The translations under genes were made by a program, and so were the position numbers. Of a DNA stretch of 64,000 bases, positions 1 to 11,110 are shown piece after piece; within the stretch, counting starts at the first letter, position 1, and the number at the start of each line of letters is the position of its first letter. Source of the stretch: Lineolata rhizophorae (taxonomy: Eukaryota; Ascomycota; Dothideomycetes; Lineolatales; Lineolataceae); the NCBI GenBank assembly GCA_010093515.1, contig MU001683.1, positions 436,084 to 500,083 on the forward strand. The letters are read 5' to 3'. The notes under the pieces were generated by a model, which had not been told where the DNA came from, did no database searches, and worked only from the letters and a program-made list of their open reading frames with translations.

Positions 1-568
1 GGCTTTAGTGAGATACGAAAGTATAGGAATCCGTTTCCAACGCATGCCAGCCATTAGAGATTCTTGACGTTGGAAGACGCACCAACTTTTATTCCTAGGT
101 GTCTCGATGACTGAGCTATCGTCATACGGATCTCCACTCGGCCCGTTTCCGCCCAAGCATGATTGGTTGATGCCGCCGACATGGCCGCTGCGCCGCACAA
201 CGATCCTGCTCAATCGAGCATGAAACAGCCGGGACCAACAGCGGTGTATCGCTTTCTTTAGTCACCGGTTTCGCACGACGAACTTTTTGCAGGCTACTAT
301 TCTGTTGTTGTTTCTGGAGTGTACGAATATAATGGGTTCGACCCCGCGCCTGCGAGAACTCATGACCGAAGTCTCACCCATTCCTCGCCCACGTTGGTAT
401 GGCAATAGAGAAAAGTCAAGCTTGCGTAAAGGCCGAAATTCTAACCAGATGATCGGCGCAGTGAAAATTGCCGACGGAGGCACCTCCGGTGTACGAGCTA
501 CACTCTTTTTAAACGTTGCTACCCCAGTTCGCGAGCTCTTTGCTAACTCCAACATATGCTTGCCGCAG
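1..568. other. Upstream region of the transcription-factor gene
   Basis: I see no exon that can be supported here. The stretch should contain the first exon of the next gene, because a strong intron end (GCTAAC branch, then TTGCCGCAG) stops at 568 just before recognisable coding sequence. An ATG at 181 opens a 26-codon frame that could be a leader exon, but no splice donor joins it convincingly and no Cys-rich segment is found in any forward frame. The open frames on both strands between 262 and 780 look like chance. Confidence 0.4.
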
Positions 569-2642
569 GTGAGGATGGCGAGGGCGACACAGAGGCGTGT
601 GCTCGTTGTCAATCGTCCGGAGTGGCTTGCGTTAGAGGAAGTAGCTACAGATTTGTTTCGGACTCGTCCACACAAGATGGAGACGAGCAGAAGCGATACG
701 GCGACATAGATTCCTTTTCCGAAGATCAAATATGGGTGTCTCCACCCTCCAAAGGTATGTGTGGATACCATTTGATTCATTTGCCGACGTTTTCTTCGAC
801 TTGAAGTTTGCTAAGCGGACATACTGGGCAATCTATCAGGTTTTGATTTTGTGGATGAAACGAGGGAGCTTTCGGACATGTACGGTCTCGCTCGGAGAAG
901 TTATCCAGTTGTAACGAGTCGTCAAAGACTACCGCATTTTGTCACTCGCACGAGCGATACTAGGAACGATAGTATGGCTTCCTCTCATAGTAGCGTTGTC
1001 ACCCCGATTACAGGAGTCGATCCGAACAGACCGGGTAGCACTGGTTCAGAGCAAACTCACAAATATCGACACAAGGCGCCAGCCTCGGGAAACAACAGTT
1101 TGATGCTTGCTGCGCTTGATCTTCCATCTGAGAACCACATAAATAATCCGTTTATGCCGGAATCCCGACCCTTGCAATATCCTCCAAGTTCCAAGATGGC
1201 TTGGCCGCTGGACAACGAGCTACATGCTCGCCTTTTTCATCACTTTATTTCGACAATGGCACGATGGGTAAGGCTATCCGGCATACCTAATGGCATACTG
1301 TGTGGGCTATAGCTAACATGGAAAAGTTTGATGTTTGTGACCCAGGAAAACATTTTGCACGCCACATCCCGGTTAGGGCCATGAAGTCTCCCATACTACT
1401 CGGCGCCATGCTGTCTCTTTCGGCCTGGCACCTGAGTATGGTCTCAGATGTTGACGCTAGAGTGTCCGACCAACTCTACGGCGAAAGCCTAAATGCATTC
1501 ATCAGCACAATTGCCGACTCGCCTTCGGAGGCTGACGAGAGTCTTTTTGTCGCTACAATTATTTTACATAATGTTGAAGAGGTCAAGGGTAAAAGCTAGC
1601 CTTAGTGATTCGGTCTTTTTTTTTGGTGCCCAGCACTGACTTGTCATAGATCCATCCACCACTAAGGTCTCACACGGTCACCTTGTTGCCATGAATCATT
1701 TTCTAGACCGCCAGCCATCATTTGATCGCGAGCTGCATCAGGCTGCCCTAAATGTTAGCCTCCGTCAGGAAGTGACGTTCTGCATGCTTTCACAAAAGCC
1801 TCCGGGGTGGCCAACCAGCAAATTTGGCATCGATCGATCATTGTCTGAAGCAGATGATACGGTTTGGGCTTTGCGCATCGTAGCTATAGCTGCCGACGTG
1901 CTGGCATTTTGTCTCGGCGACGAAAATAGGTCTTTAGTCCAGTGGGCGGATCTTGACTCGCAGACTGATCAGTGGTTGGCCGTAAAACCCACGACGTTTG
2001 CCCCGTTCTACTGCCGCGAGGCGTCACCAGAATCGGGAGAGTATCTTCCGACTGTGTGGCATTTTCAAGATTGCCATGGTAAGCCTTTAGCAACAGCAGT
2101 TTCCAGTTACGTCACTAACTAGACGATCAGCTCTGGCATCGATACATTACTATATCTGCAAGATTCTACTGGCAATATATGACCCGAAACATCCGAAGCT
2201 TGGATTTCGCAAATTGCAAGCCGATAAGCGAGTCAACGTATATCGGACATGTCCCGAAGTGTTACTCAAAGCTAACATAGCCTAGAACAATATTCGAGGC
2301 TGGTTACTGTCCATCTGTGGCATCGCAATGTCGGACCAATCGTTTCCGTCAGGACTAATTGCAGCATCTGTTGCCATTACGATATGTGAGTGAGCCGCTG
2401 AAGCACCCGCCTGCTAACTTATCTGATAGACGTAGGCGGAGATCGTTTCACCAATATAAAGGAACAGGAGGCGCTCGTCGGCGGTGAGTGCGTGCCTAAA
2501 ATCATCTCTGGCTATCAAACTGATCATGCTAGTGCTGAAAACAACGGAGAGAATCCATGCGTGGCCAACGTCTGCCGCGCAGGCTCAAGTGAAGGCAGCC
2601 ATGGAGCTCACAAGTCGCCAAAGCGGTGAACACAAAGCATAA
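569..2642 (+). CDS. ARCA-like fungal transcription factor (5' end incomplete)
   Basis: Probable nuclear DNA-binding regulator with a C-terminal fungal transcription-factor domain (Fungal_trans_2 type); its target genes cannot be told. Eight exons join in phase: 569-754, 840-1267, 1327-1588, 1650-2078, 2131-2237, 2286-2385, 2436-2483 and 2533-2642, giving about 556 residues. The first holds CARCQSSGVAC, which resembles the second half of a Zn2Cys6 cluster. Then come the family motifs VDETREL, FDVCDPGKHFA, VSHGHLVAMN, LRQEV, HALASIHYYICKILLAIYD, RGWLLSICGIA, CGDRF and the near-terminal HAWPT. Every junction restores a family motif, so the gene looks intact from 569 on. The first three zinc-binding cysteines and the start codon are missing from what I can read: either an unrecognised upstream exon carries them or the domain is incomplete. 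Confidence is high for the family and low for the start. Confidence 0.8.
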
Positions 2643-3659
2643 TTATTTCCCCCACGCCCTCCCGAACCAATCGGACATATTGCCCAGGCGCGATTGCTAG
2701 ACCTAGAGCGCCTACTTACGACTGATGATGCAGATTGGCGCTAAACAGACGCTTGGACTGAAAGGCAAATCGTAACAACTACGAGGGCATCTACGAATGC
2801 TTCGCAAGCTGGGAAGAACACAAAAGCAGAGTGGGTCAAGTAGGGACTCGATCAGTCGGAGTGTAACTGACATACCGCATCTTCGGACGACCAAAAGCTT
2901 ATCTAATATGGGGCAGATAGAAAGGCGGAGGGACATCAAAAGGATGCTGTAGGAGGCAAGCCTGAGCGTCTGCTAGTGCTTGTGTTGTCTTGCTCTTGAA
3001 TAAAAGACGCGCTTCGTTGGTGACAGTTCCTAGACAATGCTTACAACATGTGTCGATCTCTTACCTCAGTCTTTCCCCGCGCCTACAAGCGTGCGTCTAG
3101 CGCAACAACGGCACGCTCGGTCGTTAGACGGATGTAAGGCAAGGCCAAACTTTCAAGCGCATCTCCGCGGCGCACGCCGGTGGAGTTTAGTCTGCAGGAT
3201 TGACGGATGCCGCCAAAGCAAAGACCCTTGCCCGGGGTAGAGGCTCGGGAGAGCCCGATGGAGGGCGGGACAAGAGTGGGCGATTGGCGGTGCGTTGGTG
3301 TTCCCCCACTCAATCCTTGGCCGTTCGCTGCCCCGCAGCGGGGCACAGTCCGATAGCTTCGCCGAATTGACGCAGCTTAGGCTAGACATGCGCAAGCTCT
3401 GCGAATCGAGCGGCGCAGCTCCGCGCCAATTGCAGCAGATAAGGGCTCATGCCCGATGCCGCCTGACCTGGGAGGTACCGTGCTCGGCCTGCAGGACGAG
3501 AACTTGGAGCACAGTGAAAAGATAAAGCTCCCGTGGCAGCTCCGGTGCAAGCTCGTGTGCCGTTGCCAACTTATTTACACCAGTCTCCCAAGTTCTTTCG
3601 ACCTGCGGCACCCGCCGTGAACCCCTCCGCTGTCCGCGACTCAACCGCCCTACTTCGCC
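2643..3659. other. Intergenic region, no gene seen
   Basis: Spacer between the transcription factor and the phosphatase-family gene. Overlapping open frames of 60-87 codons on both strands between 3037 and 3715 have no recognisable content and overlap each other in several frames, so I treat them as chance. The last few hundred bases should hold the promoter of the gene starting at 3660. Confidence 0.5.
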
Positions 3660-5185
3660 ATGTCCATGAAACTGTGCCTGGCCCTGTACGGGCTAATTGC
3701 CCCGGCCGTCGGTGAAACCGTCCTTGGTGTCACTGTCTTCTCTCGCCACGGAGACCGTACGTAGCACCCAATCGGAAGCGTGGCTAAGCTTGTCTGACCT
3801 CGGCCAGGGACCTCAAAGCACTACCCAGGGTACAGGTTGACCAACCTCGGGAAGCAGCAGAATTTCCAGTCCGGCGCCTTCTACCGTGACTACTACCTTT
3901 CGTCAAATTCCAGCAAGCGGATCCTGGGCATCTCAGAAAACGTCTATCTCGAGAACGAGATCTGGGCGAGCGCGCCGGACCAGCAAGTACGCTGCTGAGG
4001 CCACGCCTCGTTAAAATCAACGGTAGATTAACAAATCATTAGGTGCTTTTGAACACCGCCACCGCTTTCCTCCAGGGGCTTTATCCACCGTTGGAGACCA
4101 CCGACGCTGTCGTGGCGGCGCAGACGTTGAACAATGGCTCTTCGGTCACGAACCCTCTCAATGGCTACCAATACGTCGTCCTGCATGGTGAGGACAACGA
4201 TGCGCCCGACACCATTTGGATCAAGGGCGACGACTCCTGCCCGGAGCACACGGCCGCGTCGGGCGACTTCACCGATAGTGAGGAGTTCATCCAGCGGACC
4301 GCGGCGACTAAGTCCTTCTACGAAAGCTTCTGGGACGTCCTCGACGGCGTGTACGACTTCACTATGGAGGACATGACATACGGGAATGCTTACGAAATAT
4401 TTGATCTTATCAATGTCGGCTCCATTCACAACGGCTCCATGCAAGGAGAGGTCTCGGATGAAGATCTCTTTCAGCTCCGCACGCTGGCTGATAGCTACGA
4501 GTTTGGCAAGAACTTCAACCGGACGCAGCCGATGCGGTCGATTGGCGCCCAGACCCTGTCAGCCGCGGTGCTCCGCCAGCTAAACGAGACAATCGTTTCC
4601 CAAGGCCAGCTTAAGTTTTCGCTCTTCGCCGGCAGCTACGACACTTTCCTCTCCTTCTTCGGCCTGACCAACCTAACCAACATGGACCTCAACTTCTACG
4701 GCCTACCGCAATACGCCTCCACCATGGCTTTCGAGCTCTTTACCGACGACAACATCACGGAATTTCCGTCCTCGACCGCCGACATCAATGTACGCTTCGG
4801 CTTCCGCAACGGTTCCGAAGAAGGCGCCCGCTTACTGCAGTACGGCCTCTTCGGCCGCTCCGAACTTTCTATGTCCTGGGACGAGTTCTCGTCCAAGCTC
4901 GGGGAGCGCGCCGTCAGCACCGTAGGTGAATGGTGCAGCATGTGCCAGAGCACCGAAGACTTTTGTCGCGCATATACCGATGATTCGAGCGTCAACGGTG
5001 GATCGAGCTCGTCGACGAGCGGTGGGAGCCACTTGTCGAACGCAGTGGCTGGTGTCATCGGTGCTATGGTAACACTTGGAGTTTTCCTTATTGGAGTAGC
5101 CTTTTTCTTCCTCTTGAGACGCAGCAAGTCTAAGAAGCCGGCTCAGTCAGGCAAGGCTCCCAGCATTAGCAGCGTGGAAGCGTGA
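3660..5185 (+). CDS. Secreted, membrane-anchored histidine-phosphatase-family protein
   Basis: Member of the histidine phosphatase superfamily, clade 2 (acid phosphatase/phytase-like), probably at the cell surface. Three exons, 3660-3756, 3808-3986 and 4043-5185, join in phase to 472 residues. A signal peptide (MSMKLCLALYGLIAPAVGE) leads to the catalytic RHGDRTSKHYPG, which is split by the first intron inside the Arg codon. The body contains GDDSCPEHT and several N-glycosylation sequons. The C-terminus has a Ser/Gly-rich linker, one membrane helix (about residues 423-445) and a basic cytosolic tail. The distal His-Asp motif expected in active enzymes reads GSYDTFLSFF, with Tyr where His is usual, so activity is uncertain. 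I recall fungal relatives with the same sequence, so this may be a family trait and not a lesion. No neighbour suggests a substrate. Confidence 0.82.
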
Positions 5186-5541
5186 AGAAACAACTCAGAA
5201 ATTACACAACATCTATTGATATACTGCACTATAGCGAACAAGTCGAACTATGAACATCGTGCGGATTGAGTGAAGCAATTCTGATGCTGTCGGAACTGCG
5301 TTAGGCCTGCTGTCGTAATGCACGAACATGATGCACGTCTACTAGGGAAGGAGAATGATGTCAAACTACAAGACAAGCGCCGTGAATACAAGACGTGCTA
5401 CAAAGTACGCCGTGCTATGCAATACCAAGTATGAAAACTAAAAGAACAAACAGGATATTTCGCTGAAAGAATAGTAGGTAAGGAAACACACTATAAACTT
5501 CGAAGACAACAAACAGAACAAGTAGAATTCGAGAGTCTTGC
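5186..5541. other. 3' ends of two convergent genes
   Basis: AT-rich spacer between the stop codon at 5185 (plus) and the stop codon at 5542 (minus). It must hold both 3' untranslated regions and poly(A) sites. No open frame or repeat is seen. Confidence 0.6.
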
Positions 5542-8500
5542 TCAGTGCTCTTCCGCTTCAAGCTCTTTGATGTATTTGACGAATGCCTTTTTGTGCACCT
5601 AGATGTATCAAGTTAGCAAATGCATGGTAGTAATTGGTCATGTGCGTAATATGATCATAACCTACCAATCCGGCGTATTTTCCGTCTCTGAGCGCACAAA
5701 TGTAGCGCAACCCAAGTTTTACGAAACACTCGTACACCAAATCCATGGGTGAATGTATCTCTAGAGCAACAGGTGCCTGGTGTGGAGTTAGTATGTGTCG
5801 CAGTCAACGGAGGAAGGAATGAACGGACAGGGTCAATGTAAGGTGTAAAATCAGTGGGATCTTCTTGTTCCTCCTCTTCCGCCGCGGCGTCGTTCCATCC
5901 ATCCTGGTTCGACATGAGGCATAGGCTGTTGTCTTCGTTATCTAACTTGTCAAGAGCAAACTCCAAATCCGGTGCGGGAATCAAGCCGACAAGGACTCCA
6001 TCGCGAACAATAGGAAGGCCGCCGTCTAATTCGCCGAGCATATGCAAATGGTCGAGTTTCTTGCGGAGTGATTTTGCAGGGACTAAAGAAGAGTGGGAGA
6101 TGTCAATGACACGTTCTTCCCGAACGCGGGGAGTGATGTCTCCGAGTTCACCCGTGAAAACGGGGCGAACTTTGTTGTCAAGGAAAGGGTACGAGTTCAT
6201 ATCGGTCAGCAAGTCCTAATGAATGCGTTAGCGCCACGTATTCCGAGCAAGACCTCGCAAGGCCAACTTACATAGATGCTCAAAGGCTCCAAAGCATCAG
6301 CCGTCCATTTGGAGACCAGCACTCCAATCGAGAAGGGCATAACGTGATCAAGACTTCCGGTCAACTCGAACAAGATGACAGCAAGTGTAATCGACAAACG
6401 AGTGACGCCGCACATGGTCGCTCCGGCGGCAACCATTGCGTACACACCTGGTACAACACACGCCTCGGGGCTATCATCTGCATGGCATGTACCAAACAAG
6501 CCAGTGTTGGCATAGTGTAACGCTAGGTATTGCACAATGTGTCCAATAGTACGGCCCAGCAGACCGCCCACAACCATTGAAGGTACATAAATACCCGCCG
6601 GAACTTTGATACCGAAGGTAATAGTGGTCAGAAATGCCTTGATAACGAATGCCCCGCAAAGGTACCAAACGACCGTGGGAATCTGATCCTTCGTCGGACA
6701 GAGGCCTATTCCAGTCTCAGTGAAAGCATCGCAAGGACTGGCCAACTCAAAGAGCAGCTCAGTGACGGGTAGTTTCGTGTAATGGTTCCAGAAACTAAGC
6801 AGCCCAGTGATCAGCGCGACCAACACGACCTCTAAGATCGGGACCTTCTTAATCAAAGGGATACGACGGAAAGTGCGGGCCCAGAAGCGGGACGCCTTAA
6901 TGAAGAGTGCGCCGATTGCACCACCAAGGACGCCGACAATGATGAACGCAATCATCTCGAATGCCTTCCAATCGGTAAGATAGCGGACCTCGAATAGGAC
7001 TATTTTGTTCGTGCCATAAGGATTTAGAAATTTCAGCGTAAGCGCAGCGACCTACGACAAATTAACAAACTTCCAGTGTAAAACGCAGGGTTGGGTTCGC
7101 GCACGATGCAGCAAAAGAACGTTCTAAACATGGTCTTCGGAGGAAAGTAGTAGCTAACTTCCTCCAAGCTAAACAAGACACCACCGATCGGCGCACCGAA
7201 AGCGACAGCAACGCCACTGGCAGCGCTGGCACTCAGGACCTCGCGACGCTTGCCGTCGTTGTGATTATACTTCGAGAACAAACGGCAAGCGACATTGCCG
7301 ATGCAGGTCGCAATATGTACGTATGGCCTATAGAGATAGATTAGCTTGTGACGGGTCCATGCAAGTGACATCCTAGTAGTCGAACGACATACCCTTCCTT
7401 GCCGAGGCTCAAGCCGGAGGCGACGCTCAAAACTAAAGCCAACGTTTTGATGATCAAAGTCTTCATGCCCAAATAGCCGTGCAAGACAAAGCCGCTCAGA
7501 ATGACCCTTACTTCAGCCACCCCGGATCCAGCCGCGGAATAGTAAACCATGGGAGGTCGGCTCTGTGACTCGTTGAATGCTTGAGCAGGGCTAACAGTCC
7601 TTTTCCTTCCCTCATCGTCCCGATCCAATCTACGGTCTTCGGCTCCCAGATTCTCGTCCAGTGTCGTCAAGGAAATGGCAGATGGGATGACTGTCTTCGT
7701 GGAAAGCGTCAAGACACAGGACAGAACCGAAAGAACTACGACGAACATGACGAAGGCACCAAATTCAATCCTCTCATCCTCAATCCTTGTGGAACTGATG
7801 ATTTCAGACCACGATTTCCACAATTCGCACTCCGTTGCACCAGCGCAACATTTCCGTCTGCTGGAATACCACGCTGCAGTGCAGAACCCTTCTTTATAAT
7901 CGAATAGAACGCTCTCGGTGACGCTGACGAAATAGGCAATGACAGCTGTGAGGCAGCCGATGATAGCCACCAGAATCCATCCTTGAGCGCCATCAAACCA
8001 AGCTTCAATCCTTCCACGGATGTCTCGTCGACTTCTGAGCGCCTTCACTCGGTACGCATCGGCAATACTGTCGTGGACCCAATCCGTTGACGTGAATTGA
8101 TCGTACCATATTCTATCATCGTAAAAGAGTGACTGTTTGGAGTCCTGCATGTTGGCTTCTGCTGAACAAGTTAGCTTGACTGAAGATGAGACGATACTCT
8201 CTCTGAGCTGCTTCGAAGGCGAGGCTGATTTGGGCAGGTGGTAACCCTACCGTTGGCTTCCCGCTGCTCCGAGCCCAGGGCATTCACTAGCCGCATGCTG
8301 AAGGATGCCGAACGGTTGTGATGGCGAGGGATGCGGACGCTGGGTGCGTGGCTATTGTGACGCGACATGAAGGGCCTAGGGGTACTCGGTCCAGAGGAGG
8401 GCATGCTGGTGTATGACGGCACCCGGTCGCGATGTGCGAGCAGACTGGATTGCTCGTCGAGCTGAACCCTACTCGGCAACCGACTGCGCAGGTCGATCTC

Positions 8501-8674
8501 GGACTGTCGAGCCGACTTAGCCTTGCGCTGGACCACGGGAGAAGGCGGCGTCGTGGTCAAGTGGGTGCTGTCGAGGAGCGCGTCCGACTCGTCGTTGTTT
8601 CCGCTGTCCTCATCGTCATCCCTCAGACCCCTCGCGTGCAAAGCGCTGTGGTAGGAAGCCACCGACTTCGGCAT
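5542..8674 (-). CDS. CLC-family chloride/proton exchanger with CBS domains
   Basis: Intracellular-type CLC transporter, probably in Golgi/endosome/vacuole membranes, exchanging chloride for protons. Seven exons, read from high to low coordinate: 8674-8251, 8161-7393, 7327-7105, 7051-6272, 6215-5829, 5776-5666 and 5598-5542, giving 916 residues. A Ser-rich cytosolic N-terminus of about 150 residues precedes the channel domain. The family motifs are GSGVAEV (GSGIPE in most members), GKEGPYVH with the gating Glu, [15 protein letters not shown] with the second or proton Glu, and [13 protein letters not shown]. Both glutamates are present, which predicts an exchanger and not a channel. Two CBS repeats close the protein ([12 protein letters not shown] and onward, then [14 protein letters not shown]). 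The start is the first in-frame ATG. Intron 1 ends in a tandem acceptor, TTCAGCAG, so mRNAs may differ by one codon. The gene is divergent from the esterase at 10115. Confidence 0.93.
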
Positions 8675-10114
8675 TGCGCACGGTTCGAGGCCCGACGGAC
8701 TGTCGACGGGACGGGCGAGGGAAACGGATGCGGCGGGCGTCGGCCGGTCAAGAACGAGAAGAGGGCGATTCGGCGCGCGAAACGAAAGGACGCTGGCAAC
8801 GCGACGGGAGGGCGATCATGAGCGACGAGGAGGCGGGTGCGGCGGCCTGCGGGAACACGGACGAAGCGGAAACTATCGACGATGGCTCCTCATGGGTGGA
8901 GCGGTTTCAGGCCGGCAGCGGAGGATGCGGGCGGAGCAGGTTGGAGCGGAAGAGACGGACGGGCGGGCGGAGGGGTCGACGACGGCAGCAAGCGCGAGGC
9001 GGGCGGCGGGCAGGCGCGCGAGAAGCAGGTACGGGCGGCGTGGCAGGTGAAGGGCAAGGCAGGTGCTTCGGGCAGCCTGTCTCGCAGGCGCGGTCGGGGT
9101 GGTGGAGGGCGGGAGAGCAGATGACCCTGGTGCTCTCGCGGCGCGTGTGTAGTCGACTCGTGGCCCTTGCGTAGGTCGCGGGCGCCGCAAGCCATGCCGC
9201 CCTCGCCGCTTTTAGGTACATGGCGCAATTACTGCGTGCCAGCCGCGCATATGATCCGGCGCGGGCGTCCTCCCTCTCTCCTTTCTACGACCGGCGATCG
9301 TCTTCGACGGCGCGGCCGCTCCACGGGCAATTACTCGAGGCCAGGCCGACGCCGGGGGAAGCAGATGGAAGGCCTGAGGGGCGCGTTGTTACCTCATGGC
9401 GGGGTCTGCCGTATACCTACCTGCCTACACGCTCCGTATGCGGGCCGCATGTGGGTAGGTATGTACGAAGCAGCATCCGCGACAGGCTGATCGGCGCCGC
9501 CACCCGGCCGCGCTTCAGATAAGTCGAATCACCCAAACACCAGTTGTATGTGGGTGTGTACATGTCGGTGTGCGGCATGTGCGGACGGATGTATCCATCA
9601 TCTGCTATGTACCCGCACCTCCAAGCCGCCAACCGGCACGGCGCATCTCGCATCCACCGGGCCACTCCATACATATATGTAAGTAGGTATACCTACATGG
9701 GTGGTGCCCGCCCTCGCCTGCGGATGGCGATTTGCGCCTTCATCCCTCGGTCCGAGCAGGCGGGCGCGCCGTTGGTACTGTACCGGTACGACCGAGAGAC
9801 CCCCTCGACCCTCACTTGTCGCTAGCGTCACCGGAACGAGTCAAGCGGCCGGCCTGCCGTGCCCCTCGGGCCCGAAAGGGTCCACGTCTAGCGTACATAG
9901 GTAGCTTGTGCGTGCTGTGGTCCATACGTAGGATGCGTTTTCGCATGTCACATTAGGAGGCACTGCCCCTCTTACTGTCTCACCCGGTAGCCTCGTTCTG
10001 CGCCCTATCGGGAACCCACCTTCATTTGCCTGGCGGTATCCGCGATCTACGAAGATTGGCACCCAGGCCCCTCTCCTTTGACCAGGTGCATACCTGCCCC
10101 ACATCCGAGCGGCC
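8675..10114. promoter_or_regulatory. Divergent promoter region between CLC and esterase genes
   Basis: A 1.44-kb GC-rich spacer between two divergent start codons (8674 minus, 10115 plus). Many overlapping open frames of 60-166 codons exist on both strands between 8674 and 9960, as expected in GC-rich non-coding DNA. They are rich in Arg, Gly and Pro, carry no motif, and are not called. The region includes several TACCTA/TAGGTA-type motifs, listed separately. Confidence 0.5.
9408..9910. repeat. Dispersed TACCTA/TAGGTA motif cluster
   Basis: Short motifs built from TACCTA and its complement recur here: TATACCTACCTGCC near 9411, GGGTAGGTATGTAC near 9455, and a palindromic GTAGGTATACCTAC near 9685, with shorter forms near 9900 and TACATACATGTATG near 11620. 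From memory, similar sequences are scattered through Sordariomycete intergenic DNA. Whether they are simple repeats or binding sites cannot be told from this window. Confidence 0.45.
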
Positions 10115-11110
10115 ATGTCGAGCCCCTATGATCAAATCTTGCTCTTCGGCGATTCCATTCTCCAACAGTCCTGTAACCAGGAAGGTGGCTTCGGGCTGAC
10201 TCCAGCTCTCCAAGACGCCTTCATACGGAGACTAGATGTCGTGAACAGAGGGCTTAGGTATGGGACCCAAAGACCAATTGCCCAATCATCCCCTCCTACG
10301 CAGTCATCCCAGAGCTTGGCATGCGGCATCCAAGGCTCACGACTTGGCCATGAGAGTGTAGTGGATACAACACACAACAGGCGCTGAAGGTGCTTGCGAA
10401 GATCATTCGGCCGCCCCACCAGGCAAAGATAAGGTTCATGGTTTGTCCAAGAGTCTTCGGTAGCACCCCTAGCTTCTCTAACTCTGTCCCCAAAGATCCT
10501 TCTGTTCGGTGCCAATGATGCCTGTTTGCCGAACTCGCATACCAAGCAAGGAATTCCGCTTGGAGAATACCGGGAGAACCTTAAAACGATATGCACCCAT
10601 CCTGCTGTCGAGGCTCACAAGCCGAGGATTGTGGTCATGATCCCTCCGCCAGTTGACGAGTACGCTCTAGCACAATGGGACGGGTCATCGGACGGCCATC
10701 CAACTAGAAGTGCGGAGCGCACAAAGGAGTTCGCGCGCGCAGCCCGAGAAGCCGCCCGCGAACTCCAACTACCCATTTTGGACGTCTGGAGCCTCCTAAT
10801 GTCCCGCACAGGTTGGAAAGAAGGCCAGCCGCTCCCAGGATCTAAGGACAACCCAAAGGTTACTCTTCTCGACGAGTTTCTTTACGATGGTATGTTGCAT
10901 TGAGAAATTGCCGTCCAATTGTTTATCGGCGGCCTTATCTCTAACTGCAACTCTCTAGGATTGCATTTGACTTCTAAGGCGTATAAACTAGTCTTCGAGA
11001 ATCTAATGAGCATCATGGAAAGCCAATGGCCAGATCAGGTGCCCGAACGACTTCCGTTTGTGCTCCCCGCCTGGGATGATGGCGACAAATGGCGCGCATC
11101 GTCAGTTTAA
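10115..11110 (+). CDS. IAH1: Iah1-type SGNH/GDSL esterase
   Basis: SGNH-hydrolase of the isoamyl acetate-hydrolysing esterase group, expected to cleave small acetate or other short esters in the cytosol. Four exons, 10115-10257, 10362-10440, 10496-10889 and 10959-11110, join in phase to 255 residues, the usual length of Iah1. The blocks are LLFGDSIL with the nucleophilic Ser at about residue 14; VNRGLSGYNT, restored only by splicing intron 1, with the block II Gly; LLFGANDAC with the block III Asn; and DGLHLTSKAY with the catalytic Asp and His, restored by splicing intron 3. No signal peptide is seen. The ATG at 10115 immediately precedes the conserved N-terminus. The yeast substrate is a guide only; the natural substrate here is unknown. 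Confidence 0.9.

Noticed and set aside
262-780. 172-codon minus-strand frame
   Set aside because: It overlaps the first recognised exon of the transcription factor on the other strand, has no motif, and is biased like chance reading.
8674-9228. Several 95-166 codon frames on both strands in the CLC-esterase spacer
   Set aside because: Three or more frames are open at once in GC-rich DNA, products are Arg/Gly/Pro-rich without motifs, and there are no splice-supported extensions.
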